Source of the DNA: CAVUCH01 sp963697705 | GTDB lineage: Bacteria > Acidobacteriota > Vicinamibacteria > Vicinamibacterales > JAENWD01 | NCBI GenBank assembly: GCA_963697705.1 | Contig: CAVOPA010000009.1 | Span: 62,001 to 126,000, forward strand | Direction: 5' to 3' | Length of the DNA: 64,000 bases | Part shown: positions 38,594 to 50,925 of the stretch, one piece after another | Layout: each line of letters opens with the position of its first letter | Numbering within the stretch: position 1 is the stretch's first letter | Translations under genes and position numbers: made by a program | The notes under the pieces: generated by a model | What the model was told of the DNA's origin: nothing | What the model saw: the letters and a program-made list of their open reading frames with translations, nothing else | Database searches by the model: none

Positions 38594-38710
38594 GGGATGT
38601 CGGAATGCAGGATGCCCGACGCCGGAATGCCCAACGCTCAATGGGCCTTCCCCTTTGGTCAACCGTCCGTGCTCGCATATCCGACATTCGCCATCCTGCA
38701 TCCCGCATGG
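38594..38710. repeat. GGATG/GAATG word repeat between atpA and atpG
   Basis: The left part repeats GGGATG, GGAATG, CAGGATG; the right part has their complements CATCCTGCAT, CATTCG, CATCCC. ATGCAGGATG (38605-38614) is a perfect complement of CATCCTGCAT (38692-38701), and ATGTCGG (38597-38603) of CCGACAT (38681-38687). These two pairings cross, so the element is a set of words on both strands and not one simple hairpin. It fills the only large gap inside the atp operon. Confidence 0.75.
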
Positions 38711-38723
38711 ATCGAACGCTCTT

Positions 38724-39659
<936 letters not shown>

Positions 39660-39681
39660 GCGACAGGAACGCAGGAGAGTT

Positions 39682-41124
<1,443 letters not shown>

Positions 41125-41128
<4 letters not shown>

Positions 41129-41547
41129 TTCCGAAAGTGATCATCCTGGACGTGGTCACGCCCGATCGCCCGATCGTGCACGAGCGCGTGGACGAAGTGC
41201 AGATGCCGGGATTGGACGGAGCGTTCGGCGTCCTGCCCGGCCATGCGCCGCTGCTCGCCGGGCTCCAGCCGGGCGAGATGTGGTATCGCAAGGGGGCAGA
41301 GAAGCTGTTCCTCTCGATCGAGTTCGGCGTGGCGGAGGTTCTGCCGAACCGCGTGACGGTCATGGCGACGCGTGCCCAGCGGCCGGAGGAAATCGATGTC
41401 GCACAGTGCGAATCCGAGCGGCGCGAGTCCGAGGAGCACCTGCGCCGTCCCGGATCCCTCGAAGATGCGGAGCGCGCCCGGGTCGCCATGATGGCGGCGA
41501 TCATGCGCCTGCGAGTCGCAGAACGCGCCCGGACGAGGAGAGGGTGA
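41125..41547 (+). CDS. atpC: ATP synthase F1 subunit epsilon
   Basis: Regulatory rotor subunit. 140 residues: the N-terminal beta-sandwich includes RVDEVQMPGLDGAFGVLPGHAPLL and FLSIEFGVAEVLPNRVTVMA. A C-terminal helical hairpin (RRESEEHLRRPGSLEDAERA onward) follows. Its ATG overlaps the atpD stop by four bases. Last gene of the operon. Confidence 0.93.
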
Positions 41548-41566
41548 CGCCAGGCACACCCTCGCC

Positions 41567-42361
41567 ATGTTTCACAATCTCGCCCACCTCCTCAAGTATC
41601 GCGGCCTCGTCCAGAGTCTGGTCGTTCGCGAGCTGAAGGCCCGCTACCGCGGGTCGGTGCTCGGGTTCTTCTGGTCGTTCGTCAATCCCTTGCTGCTGCT
41701 GCTGATCTACTCGTTCGTCTTCACGGTGGTGCTGCCGGGGACGCACCCTGCGGAACTCGAGCCGTTCGCGCTGTTCATGTTCTGCGGCATCCTGCCGTGG
41801 ACGTGGTTCTCGTCGTCGTTGATCGAGTCGAGCAACGTCCTGATCTCAGGTGGCAACCTGATCAAGAAAGTGCTGTTTCCCGCAGAGGTCCTGCCGATCG
41901 TCACCGTGCTGGCGAACATGGTGCACTTCTTACTCGGGTTGCCAATCCTCGGCGTCTTCCTCTTCTACTATCGTGCATCCCTTCATCCCTCTGAGTTGGT
42001 CTGGTTCCCGGTGATCGTGCTCGTACAGCTGCTGCTGACGGTGGGCCTGGCACTCATCGTGTCGGCGCTGACCGTGCACTTCCGCGACATCAAGGACCTG
42101 CTCGCCAACCTGCTCACGTTCTGGTTCTTTGCGACGCCGATCATCTATCCGATGGCGGCCGCGCCGGAGGCGACTCGACGCTTCCTGAACCTGAATCCGT
42201 TCACGCACCTGGCCGTGTCGTACCAGGAGATCCTCTTCTACAGCGGTCCGTTCGGGCACTGGAAGTGGCTGCTGGCACTGCTCGTCGCGTCTGCCGCGCT
42301 GTTCCTCTTCGGCTATTTTCTCTTCGACCGCCTGCGCGACTCGTTCGCGGAGGAGGTGTGA
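41567..42361 (+). CDS. wzm: ABC-2 type polysaccharide export permease (Wzm/TagG-like)
   Basis: Membrane half of a polysaccharide ABC exporter. 264 residues with about six membrane helices. The N-terminal VVRELKARYRGSVLGFFWSF is the characteristic amphipathic opening of the O-antigen/teichoic-acid permeases, and the C-terminal HLAVSYQEILFYSGPFGHW is also typical. Its stop TGA shares one base with the ATG of the ATPase gene (TGATG). Transports undecaprenyl-linked polysaccharide, chemistry unknown. Starts 20 bases after atpC, so read-through from the atp operon is possible. Confidence 0.92.
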   Translation: MFHNLAHLLKYRGLVQSLVVRELKARYRGSVLGFFWSFVNPLLLLLIYSFVFTVVLPGTHPAELEPFALFMFCGILPWTWFSSSLIESSNVLISGGNLIKKVLFPAEVLPIVTVLANMVHFLLGLPILGVFLFYYRASLHPSELVWFPVIVLVQLLLTVGLALIVSALTVHFRDIKDLLANLLTFWFFATPIIYPMAAAPEATRRFLNLNPFTHLAVSYQEILFYSGPFGHWKWLLALLVASAALFLFGYFLFDRLRDSFAEEV

Positions 42362-43716
42362 TGCCGGGCGCCGTGGTGAATGCCATCGAGGCGGTGGACG
42401 TCACCAAGGTCTATCGCCGCTACGCGCGCAAGCGGCAGTTCGCCACGCTGAAGAGCGCGCTCCTGTCGGGCAGCCTGATTCGCGATCTGAAACCGAACGA
42501 AACCTTCAACGCCCTGCAAGGCGTCAGCTTCAGCGTTCCGAAAGGGTCGACCTACGCGATCGTCGGCCGCAACGGATCCGGCAAGAGCACGATGCTCAAA
42601 TGCGTCGCCGGCATCGCCAAGCCGACGACCGGCCGGGTCACCGTCGCGGGACGCGTGTCGGCGCTGATCGAGCTTGGGGCGGGGTTCCACCCGGAGATCT
42701 CCGGCCGCGAGAACGTGTTCATCAACGGCATCATGCTCGGCCTCAGCAAGCGCGAGATCACCCGGCGCTTCGACGAGATCGTCGAGTTCGCCGAGCTCGA
42801 GGACTTCATCGACGCACCGGTGAAGACCTACTCGTCCGGTATGTACATGCGCCTCGGGTTCGCGGTGGCGATCCACGTCGACCCGGACGTGCTGCTGGTG
42901 GATGAGGTCCTGGCCGTTGGCGACGAGGGCTTCACGCACAAGTGCCTCGACAAGTTTTCGGATCTCCGCCGCCGCGGCAAGACGATCCTGCTCGTGACGC
43001 ACGCGCTCGGGCTGGTCGAGCGCTTGTGCGACGAAGCGCTCTGGATCGACCAGGGCAAGGGGCGCGCCTCGGGCGATCCGCGACGCGTGATCGGCGCCTA
43101 CATCACTGACGTGGAGCGCAGCGAGGACGCGTCCCTGACGGCGGTCGACGCGCGCGCACGGGTGCAGGCCGACGCGGCCCCCGCGCCGGCGGAGCCGCCG
43201 CCAGCCGCAGCATCAGACCAGGGGCTGCCCGGCGACACGCCGCTCGACATGTTCCGGGCGAGCGAGGGGCGCTGGGGCTCGCGCGAGGCCGAGATCACCG
43301 GCGTAGCGTTCCTCGGAGGCGACGGTTCGCCTTCTCACGTGTTCCAGTGCGGCGAACCGATGACGATTGCGCTCCAGGTCCGCGCGCGGACGCCGATCAC
43401 GGATTTCGCCTTCGGCGTCGGCATCTTCAACGCAGAAGGCATCTGCTGCTACGGCACGAACACCGAGGTCGAGGAGTACGTCCCGCAACTGCTCAGCGGA
43501 GAGGGCGAGGTGCGGTTCCGCATCGACGCGCTCGACCTGGTTGGAGGCACCTACAAGGTGGATGTCGCCGTGCATCGGCGCGACGGCCTGCCGTACGATT
43601 ATCACCGCCTGCTGCACACGTTCCGGATGAAGTCGCGCATCAAGGACGTGGGCATCTTCCGGCCGCCGCACCGCTGGGAATTCTCGGCCGGCGTCAAGCT
43701 GTCGCCGCGCCTGTAG
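42361..43716 (+). CDS. wzt: Polysaccharide ABC exporter ATPase with C-terminal carbohydrate-binding domain (Wzt-like)
   Basis: ATPase partner of the permease. 451 residues. ATPase domain: Walker A IVGRNGSGKSTMLKCVAG near residue 65, signature-like KTYSSGMYMRLGFAVAIHVD, Walker B DVLLVDEVLAVGD. After an Ala/Pro linker (~residues 265-290) a beta-sandwich C-terminal domain (~295-451) resembles Wzt_C, which recognises the capped end of the glycan before export. That suggests a terminally modified polysaccharide. ATG 42361 overlaps the wzm stop by one base. Confidence 0.92.
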   Translation: MPGAVVNAIEAVDVTKVYRRYARKRQFATLKSALLSGSLIRDLKPNETFNALQGVSFSVPKGSTYAIVGRNGSGKSTMLKCVAGIAKPTTGRVTVAGRVSALIELGAGFHPEISGRENVFINGIMLGLSKREITRRFDEIVEFAELEDFIDAPVKTYSSGMYMRLGFAVAIHVDPDVLLVDEVLAVGDEGFTHKCLDKFSDLRRRGKTILLVTHALGLVERLCDEALWIDQGKGRASGDPRRVIGAYITDVERSEDASLTAVDARARVQADAAPAPAEPPPAAASDQGLPGDTPLDMFRASEGRWGSREAEITGVAFLGGDGSPSHVFQCGEPMTIALQVRARTPITDFAFGVGIFNAEGICCYGTNTEVEEYVPQLLSGEGEVRFRIDALDLVGGTYKVDVAVHRRDGLPYDYHRLLHTFRMKSRIKDVGIFRPPHRWEFSAGVKLSPRL

Positions 43717-43732
43717 CGAGGCGGGTGACCGC

Positions 43733-44290
43733 ATGCCCATCCTGAGCAGATTGGACGCGGGCGCCCTTGTCGAGCGCCTGCGGGCCGGCGGCAAGACCGT
43801 CGTGTTCACCAATGGCGTCTTCGACCTGCTGCACCCCGGGCACATCAGGTACCTCGAGGAGGCACGCCGGCACGGTGACGCGCTCATCGTCGGTGTCAAC
43901 TCGGACCGATCCGTGTTGGCCCTGAAGGGACCGGGCCGCCCCATCCACCCTCAGGATGAGCGTGCGGAAATCGTGGCAGCGCTGCGGGTGGTCGATGCTG
44001 CCGTCATCTTCGACGAAGACACGCCGCACGCCATCATCACTGCCCTTCAGCCCGACGTGCTGGTCAAGGGCGCTGACTGGCCGGCGGATCAGATCGTTGG
44101 CCGGGATGTGGTCGAAGCGCGCGGGGGGCGGGTGGTGCGGGTGGCAGTAGCGGCGGGCCACTCGAGCACGGCGCTCATCGAGCGCATGCGGCGCGGCGCG
44201 CCGCGGACCGGACTTCTGACCGAGGATGCCGGATCACAGGCCACTAGAGACGCTTCAGGCTCAATGCCGCCGTCCGCAACGAAGCGGTGA
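43733..44290 (+). CDS. rfaE2: D-glycero-beta-D-manno-heptose 1-phosphate adenylyltransferase-like (RfaE2)
   Basis: Cytidylyltransferase-fold enzyme resembling the C-terminal half of HldE, which activates heptose-1-P to ADP-heptose for LPS core. Motifs: VVFTNGVFDLLHPGHIRYLEEA near residue 25 (HxGH nucleotide site), VGVNSDRSVLALKGPGRP and KGADWPADQIVG. 185 residues with ~35 extra at the C-terminus. The separate kinase half is not in this window. Lies 16 bases after wzt, consistent with a surface-glycan operon. Confidence 0.88.
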   Translation: MPILSRLDAGALVERLRAGGKTVVFTNGVFDLLHPGHIRYLEEARRHGDALIVGVNSDRSVLALKGPGRPIHPQDERAEIVAALRVVDAAVIFDEDTPHAIITALQPDVLVKGADWPADQIVGRDVVEARGGRVVRVAVAAGHSSTALIERMRRGAPRTGLLTEDAGSQATRDASGSMPPSATKR

Positions 44291-44441
44291 AGGGGCCTGC
44301 CGCTGACAGCGCGCAGATGCCGCAGGGCTGCAGCGGTGCCGATCGTTGCCGGTTCCGGTAGTGTCTGCCTTCAGGCCCACCCGTGACGCGTCCGCTATGG
44401 ATTCCGGGCCGGACGTTTCTGCAGCGCCAAGTCTCATGAGC

Positions 44442-44470
44442 TTGGCCGCGACGCGACCGCGTCGTACACT
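44442..44470 (+). promoter_or_regulatory. Possible promoter for mfd
   Basis: TTGGCC (44442-44447) and TACACT (44465-44470) are separated by 17 bases in the 192-base gap before mfd. The -35 matches only in its first half, so this is tentative. Confidence 0.35.
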
Positions 44471-44482
44471 GGCGGGTTCACG

Positions 44483-47400
44483 ATGTCCACGACCACGTCG
44501 CTGACGCTCAGGGCGCTGCTGAAAACCGCCGTGGCCCGCACCGGCATCGATGCCGCGGGCGGCACCGTGGCGGGGCTGTCGTGGTCTGCCCAGGCGCTTG
44601 CGCTCGCGGCGCTGTCGCACGCACACCCCGAGCGGCTCGTCGTCGCGATCGTGCCGACCGACGCGGACGTCGAGCGTCTGACCGAAGACACGCGCTTCTT
44701 CGCAGGCGCGATCGAAGGCCACGGTCGTGACGCGATCGAGCGTTTCGTGCTGCCGTTCCCGTCACACGAGGTCGATCCCTACCGCGGGCTGGCGCCGCAC
44801 CTGCGCGTCGCATCCGCGCGCGCCCGGGCGCTGTACGGCGCGAGCGCCGGCGAAGCCCGTGTCGTGATCGCGTCGGCGGTCGCCCTGCTGCCGAAGGTGA
44901 GTCCGCCGCAGCGGCTGTTGAATGCGGCGCTCAGCCTTGGCCCGGAGGTCGAGATCGCGCCGCAAGACCTCGCGGAGTTGCTCATCGACGCGGGGTTCAC
45001 ACGCGAAGATCCCGTTGATGAGCACGGCGAGTTCTGCGTCCGCGGCGGCATCGTCGACCTGTTCCCGCCCGGCGCGGCAGAGCCGTTCCGGGTCGAGTTC
45101 ATCGGCGACACGATCGAGACGATCCGCAAGTACGATCCCGCGTCGCAACGATCCACCGGCTCGATTGACCAGGTTCACATCATGCCGATGCGCGAGACGC
45201 TCGAGACCGGGTCCGAGGCCGGCCCGGCGACGCTCACCGCCACGGCGTTCGATCACTTCCTCAAGGCTCGGCAACCGCTGCTCGTCGTGTGCGAGCTCGG
45301 CGACGTACAGGCGGCAGCGAGCGGCTTTCTCGAGCAGGTGGAGGCGAGCTTCAGCGAAGCCACTTCCGGGCGGCGTCCGGCGCGTGTGCCCGGACGCCTG
45401 CCGCACCCGTCCGAGATCCTGATCGACTGGGATACCGTCGCGTCCCGGCTCGCGGCGGCCACCCGGTTCGAGGGGCTCGCGATCGACCGAGTGGCCGACG
45501 ACGAGCCCGCCGGCGCCGCACCCGCACCGCGGCTCCGCCACGTGGCCTGTCAGCCGACGATGGAGTTCCGCGGCCGGGTGCAGGACTGGATGGCCGAGAT
45601 TCGCGGCTCGCGCGAGCGCGAGGAGACCGTGATCTTCCTGGCCGAGACGCCGGGCCGTGCCGAGCGCATGCTCGAGGTCGCACGCGAGTACGGTGTCGTG
45701 GCCGCGCCGCTCGACCGCGCCGAGGACGCGCATGCCGCGACGCTGCTCGTGGGGCTCGGCCGCGTTTCGCGGGGATTCCGGCTGCCGGCCGGGCGCCTCG
45801 TGCTCTATGCCGAGACCGACATCTTCGAAGAAGAGCGGCACGCGCCCGAGCGCCGCCGCTCGGCCACACGCGCCTTCCTCTCGGATCTGCGCGACCTCAA
45901 GGTGAACGATCTCGTCGTCCACGTGGATCACGGCATCGGTGTATTCGCCGGCCTGAAGCAGATCGGGATCGGGGTGGGCGAGGCCGCGCAGGAGTTCATG
46001 GAGCTGCGCTACGCCGGCGAGGACAAGCTCTTCGTGCCGGTTGAGCGGCTCGATCTCGTGCAGAAGTACACGGGCGCTTCGCGCCCGCCGATCGATCGCC
46101 TCGGCGGCACGACATGGGAACGCGCCAAGACGCGCGTGAAGAAGGCCATGCGTGACATGGCCGAGGAGCTGCTGAAGCTGTATGCCGCGCGTAAGACGGT
46201 GGTCGGCCACGCCTTCAGCGCCGACACGCATTGGCAGCAGGAGTTCGAGGACGCGTTCCCGTACGACCTGACGGTGGACCAGTTCAACGCCATCTCCGAC
46301 ATCAAGGCGGACATGGAGTCGCCGACGCCGATGGACCGCCTGCTCTGCGGTGATGTCGGCTACGGCAAGACGGAAGTCGCCATGCGCGCCGCGTTCAAGG
46401 CGGTGATGGATGGCAAGCAGGTCGCCTTTCTCGCGCCGACGACCGTGCTGGCGTTCCAGCATCTCAAGACCTTGCGGGAGCGCTTTGCCGCGTTCCCGGT
46501 GCGCATCGACATGGTCAGCCGCTTCCGCAGCAAAGGCGAGCAGAAGCAGTCGCTCGAGGACCTCGCCGCCGGCAAGCTGGAGATCATTGTCGGCACACAC
46601 CGGCTGCTGTCGAAGGACGTGCAGTTCCGCGATCTCGGCCTGCTCGTGGTCGACGAGGAGCAGCGGTTCGGGGTGGTGCACAAGGAAAAGATCAAGCAGC
46701 TGCGCAAGCGGGTCGACGTCCTGACGATGACCGCGACGCCGATTCCGCGCACGCTGAACATGTCGCTCGTCGGCATCCGCGACATGTCGATCATCGAGAC
46801 GCCGCCGAAGGATCGGCTGTCAATCCAGACCAACGTGGTGAAGTTCGACGCGCAGGTGATCGCGCGCGCGATCCGGCACGAACTCGAACGCGGCGGGCAG
46901 GTGTACGTCGTGCACAATCGGGTGGAGTCGATCTACTCGATCGCCAATCTGATTACACGCCTCGTGCCCGACGCGCGCGTCGTCGTCGGCCACGGGCAGA
47001 TGTCGGAAGACGCGCTCGAGCGCGCCATGCTCGAGTTCGTCGCACGCAAGCACGACGTGCTGGTGGCGACTACGATCGTGGAGAACGGCCTCGACATCCC
47101 GAACGCCAACACCATGATCATCAATCGCGCCGACCGCTACGGCCTGGCGCAGTTGTATCAGCTGCGCGGCCGGGTCGGACGATCGGATCGTCCGGCCTAC
47201 GCATATCTGCTGATCCCGCCGGAGGACAACCTGTCGCCGGTTGCGAAGAAGCGGCTGGCGGCGATCCGGGAGTTCAGCGATCTGGGAAGCGGGTTCCGCG
47301 TCGCCGCACTCGACCTCGAGATCCGCGGGGCCGGCAACCTCCTGGGCGGCGAGCAGAGCGGGCAGATCGAAACCGTCGGCTTCGAGATGTACATGACGCT

Positions 47401-48138
47401 GCTCGAGCAGACCGTCCGCGAACTGAAGGGCGAAGAGGTCGAAGACGATCTTCGCGCGGCCGTCAACCTGCGGGTGGATCTGAAAGTCGAGGAGCTCTAC
47501 ATCCCCGACATGAACCAGCGGCTGATGATCTACAGGCAGATGGCGTCGGCGCGTCGCGAGGAGGACCTCGAACAGACGCTGGCCGACGTGCGCGACCGCT
47601 ACGGGCCCCTGCCGCCATCGGTGCTCAATCTCGCCGACTACGGACGGATCCGGATCATGGCCGACCGCCTCGGGATCGAGGCCGTCGATCGCGAGGCGCA
47701 GGTCGTGGTGTTCCGATTCCGCCCCCAGGCGAAGCTCGATCCCGAGCGGCTGGTGTCGCTGGTCAACAGGCGGACGGACGTCATCCTGGTGCCTCCGGCC
47801 GGACTTCGGCTCGATCTGCGAGGCGGGATCGCCCGGCCCAGGCCGGCAGACAAGCCGCGGCCGGCCGCTGCCGCTGGGCCAGCGAGAGGGTCACGCCCGT
47901 CGCCCTGGCCCGAGCTGGGCCGCAAGCCGCTGACTTCGACCGACGTGCTCGCCGGCAAGATGGGAACGCAGGCCACGCCGCGGCGCCGGGCTCGTGGTGG
48001 ACGGCGCGCGCGACCGCAGGCGAGGTGGTGCCGGGCTTCTCCAAGGCCGAAATGCTCAAGCCGCAGGCGGAAGACCCGCGTGGCGAGCAGGGCGTCTTTA
48101 CAAAGGTGGGCGGCCTGCTGAGCGAGCTGCTGGGATAA
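44483..48138 (+). CDS. mfd: Transcription-repair coupling factor Mfd, C-terminal frameshift
   Basis: Removes RNA polymerase stalled at lesions and recruits UvrA. Order: UvrB-like N-terminal domains, polymerase-interacting domain (VHVDHGIGVFAGLKQIG, ~residue 480), then RecG-like translocase with GDVGYGKTEVAMRAAF, VDEEQRFGV, TATPIPRTL and QLRGRVGRSDRPAYAYLL, and the TRCF C-terminal domain. The frame as given runs to 48121, but its last ~50 residues are Arg/Cys/Ser-rich. From about 47965 the -1 frame reads NAGHAAAPGSWWTARATAGE to GGLLSELLG and stops at 48138 with normal GC-rich third positions. One base missing near 47962-47965 (ATGGGAACG) would give a 1218-residue protein. Confidence 0.92.
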
Positions 48139-48177
48139 CATGAAGTGCCGGAAATTCCGGCGAATCGAAGGACAGGC

Positions 48178-49263
48178 ATGACGAACAGGTTGTGGGCTGC
48201 GGCCCTCGCGGCGGCGTTGATGGCGACCGCCGTCACGGCGGTGCACGCCGAGATCATCGAGCAGATCATCGTCAAGGTGAATGGCGAAATCATCACCAAA
48301 ACGGAGTTCGAGCAGCGGCAGGTTCTGGCGCTGCGCGCCCGCAAGGTCGATGTCGATCCGCAATCCCCCGAACTGAAGAAAGCCATCGCCGAGATTACGC
48401 CGCAGCTCATCGTCGATGCCGTCGACGAGCTCATTCTCCTGCAGCGCGGCAAGGACCTCGGATACAAGCTCTCCGACGAGCAGTTCGCGCAGGTGGTCTC
48501 GCAGATCCGCAAGGACAACAAGCTCGACACCGATGAGGCGTTCATGGCGGCGTTGAAGCAGGAAGGCATGACCATGGCCGACCTGCGGCGGTCGCTCGAA
48601 AGGCAGATGATCATCTCGCGCGTCCAGAGCCAGGAGGTGATGCAGAAGGTCGGCATCAGCGAGGAGGAAGCACTCGCCTATCACGCCGCCCATCGCAGCG
48701 AGTTCCTGAAGCCCGCGACGGTGACGCTGCGCGAAATTCAGTTGAACGTCGCCGCGTCGGCCGAAGGGGTCAGCGCAGCCGCCGACCAGGAGACCCGCGC
48801 CCGGCTCGAGGAAATCCGCACGCGCGTGAAGGGCGGCGAGGCGTTCGAGAAGATCGCCGCGGAGCTGTCGGATTCCCCCTCGCGCGCGAACGGCGGCCTG
48901 ATTGGGCCGCTGACCATGACCGAGCTGGCGCCGGCACTGCAGAAGCTGTTGAGCGGCATGAAGCCCGGCGACATCAGCGAGCCGCTGCGGACGCCGAAGG
49001 GATACCAGTTGCTGAAGCTCGAGACGATGACACCGGAAGAAGTGCAGCCGCCCGAGCAGGTCCGCGATCAGATCGCAGAGAAGCTGTTCGAAGCCAAACG
49101 GGGCGTCGAGCTGCGCAAGTACCTCGCGAAGATGCGCAAGGAAGCCATCATCGAGTGGAAGAACGACGAGCTGCGCAAGGCCTACGAGGCTGGCCTCGCC
49201 GCAGACGCCGCCGAGAAGACCGCGCCGCCTGCCGGCTCGGCGCCGTCGCCCTCGACCCGCTGA
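48178..49263 (+). CDS. SurA/PpiC-like periplasmic peptidyl-prolyl isomerase/chaperone
   Basis: 361 residues from ATG 48178. Signal peptide MTNRLWAAALAAALMATAVT cleaved near VHA. SurA N-terminal helical domain (EQIIVKVNGEIITKTEFEQR; residues ~20-160), then one parvulin-type rotamase domain (~170-285, with RVKGGEAFEKIAAELSDSPS and KPGDISEPLRTPKGYQLLKL). The C-terminal helix is Lys/Glu-rich. Expected to help outer-membrane proteins fold. It follows mfd by 39 bases from the corrected stop and may be co-transcribed. Confidence 0.9.
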   Translation: MTNRLWAAALAAALMATAVTAVHAEIIEQIIVKVNGEIITKTEFEQRQVLALRARKVDVDPQSPELKKAIAEITPQLIVDAVDELILLQRGKDLGYKLSDEQFAQVVSQIRKDNKLDTDEAFMAALKQEGMTMADLRRSLERQMIISRVQSQEVMQKVGISEEEALAYHAAHRSEFLKPATVTLREIQLNVAASAEGVSAAADQETRARLEEIRTRVKGGEAFEKIAAELSDSPSRANGGLIGPLTMTELAPALQKLLSGMKPGDISEPLRTPKGYQLLKLETMTPEEVQPPEQVRDQIAEKLFEAKRGVELRKYLAKMRKEAIIEWKNDELRKAYEAGLAADAAEKTAPPAGSAPSPSTR

Positions 49264-49282
49264 TCGCCGCCGCGCATCCGTC

Positions 49283-49816
49283 ATGAGCGATGCCGTCCGC
49301 CAGCAGATGCCCCGCGAAAGTGCGGGCACGGTACGGTGGTTTGCCGTGTGGACGCGGAGCCGTCACGAGCGCGCGGTGTTCGAGCAATTGGCCGAGCGCG
49401 GCATCGATGCGTTTCTGCCGACCACCCCTCGCTGGAGCCGCTGGAAGGATCGCAAGAAGAAGATCGACTGGCCGCTCTTTCCCGGCTACTGCTTCGCGCG
49501 GTTCGCGCCGGCGAACCGCCTGCCGGTACTGAAGTGCGCCGGCGTGGTCTCGATCGTGTCGTTCAATGGCGAGCTGGCGCCGATACCGGACGAGGCGGTC
49601 GAGGGCATTCAACAGCTCGTGAACAGCGCGCTGCCGTGCGACCCCTGCCCTATGCTGAAAACGGGCATGCGGGTCGAAGTCGTGCACGGCCCGCTCAAAG
49701 GCGTCACCGGACGGCTGCAGCGGAAAGGCTCGCAGGCGCGGCTGGTGCTGTCGGTCGATCTGATTGGCCGCGGCGTCAGCGTGCAGGTCGACGCGGCAGA
49801 TGTGCGCCCGCTGTGA
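49283..49816 (+). CDS. NusG-paralogue transcription antiterminator (UpxY/RfaH-like)
   Basis: 177 residues with a NusG N-terminal domain (RWFAVWTRSRHERAVFEQLA; ~residues 17-120, including WPLFPGYCFARF) and a C-terminal KOW domain (LKTGMRVEVVHGPLKGVTGR; ~125-177). NusG itself usually sits beside secE and rplK; this form, with the PLFPGYCF motif and free-standing location, resembles UpxY/RfaH specialised factors that extend transcription of long polysaccharide operons. The neighbours are surA-like and dus genes, so its target operon is not evident here. Confidence 0.85.
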   Translation: MSDAVRQQMPRESAGTVRWFAVWTRSRHERAVFEQLAERGIDAFLPTTPRWSRWKDRKKKIDWPLFPGYCFARFAPANRLPVLKCAGVVSIVSFNGELAPIPDEAVEGIQQLVNSALPCDPCPMLKTGMRVEVVHGPLKGVTGRLQRKGSQARLVLSVDLIGRGVSVQVDAADVRPL

Positions 49817-49840
49817 GCGCCCGGAGGCGTAGGTACTTTC

Positions 49841-50896
49841 ATGAAGATCGGTAACGTGTCGCTCGCCTCGCCGTACGCGATCGCCCCCATGGCCGGCATG
49901 ACCGACACGGCGTTCCGTCGTTTGGTCAAGCGCCAGGGCGGATGCGGCCTGGTGGTCACCGAGATGGTGAGCGCCGAGGGGCTGGTGCGCGGCATCGATC
50001 GCACGCTGGAGTACGCCGAGTACACCGAGGAGGAGCGTCCGGTCTCAATCCAGATCTTCGGCGGTGATCCGGGCACGATGGCCGACGCCGCCCGCATCGT
50101 GCAGGACCTCGGCGCCGACATCGTCGACGTGAACATGGGCTGCCCGGTGCCCAAGATCGCCAGGCACAACGCCGGATGCAGCCTGATGCGCGAGCCGGAG
50201 CACGCCGCCTCGGTCATCGCGGCTATGGCGCGAGCCGTCAGCATTCCGGTCACGGTCAAGATGCGGGCCGGGTGGAACGAGCGCGAGGTGAATGCGCCGA
50301 CGCTGGCCAGGATGGCCGCCGACGCGGGTGCGGCCGCCGTGGCCGTGCACGGGCGCACGGCGGCGCAGTCCTACAGCGGAAGCTCAGACTGGAACCTGAT
50401 CGCCGATGTTGCGGCGGGGGTCGGGATCCCGGTGCTCGGCAGCGGCGATTGCGTCGAGCCAGGCCAGATCATCGAGCGTCTCGCGACCACGCCTGTGAGC
50501 GGCGTGCTCGTCGGACGCGGCGTGCTGCGAAACCCGTGGATTCTGGCGCAGGCGCGGGACCTCGCGGCTGGCCGCGTGCCCCGTGCGGTGTCTCTCCGGG
50601 AACGCGGGGAGTTCCTGCTCGAGTACATGGACCTGCTGCTCTACGAAGGCGCGGGAGAAGCGGACGGCTTTCGGCACATCGCCGGGAGCGATCGGGCTGC
50701 CGCGGAGACACGAACCGCCCGCGGGCGCGAGCGGTGGGTGATCAACAAGGTGCGCGCGCTCGGCACTTGGTACACGAAGGGCTTCGAGAACGGCTCCCAC
50801 CTGCGGGTCGCGATCAACCGCTCGGAGTCGCTGACCGCCTTGCGCGAGACAATCTGCGCGTTTTTCTTCGAGGGCCGTACCGTTTTTGCCGCGTGA
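49841..50896 (+). CDS. dusB: tRNA-dihydrouridine synthase (DusB-like)
   Basis: FMN-dependent reductase of tRNA uridines. TIM barrel N-terminal domain: APMAGMTDTAFRRLVKRQGG near residue 15, VNMGCPVPKIARHNAGCSLM with the catalytic cysteine near residue 106, VKMRAGWNE and AVHGRTAAQSYSG, then NGDIxxP-like GSGDCVEPGQ. Helical C-terminal domain from ~240. 351 residues. It starts 24 bases after the NusG paralogue. DusB is the usual member in non-proteobacteria; exact target positions cannot be read. Confidence 0.92.
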   Translation: MKIGNVSLASPYAIAPMAGMTDTAFRRLVKRQGGCGLVVTEMVSAEGLVRGIDRTLEYAEYTEEERPVSIQIFGGDPGTMADAARIVQDLGADIVDVNMGCPVPKIARHNAGCSLMREPEHAASVIAAMARAVSIPVTVKMRAGWNEREVNAPTLARMAADAGAAAVAVHGRTAAQSYSGSSDWNLIADVAAGVGIPVLGSGDCVEPGQIIERLATTPVSGVLVGRGVLRNPWILAQARDLAAGRVPRAVSLRERGEFLLEYMDLLLYEGAGEADGFRHIAGSDRAAAETRTARGRERWVINKVRALGTWYTKGFENGSHLRVAINRSESLTALRETICAFFFEGRTVFAA

Positions 50897-50925
50897 GTGC
50901 GCCCGGCTCGAACCCTGTGCTCGCC

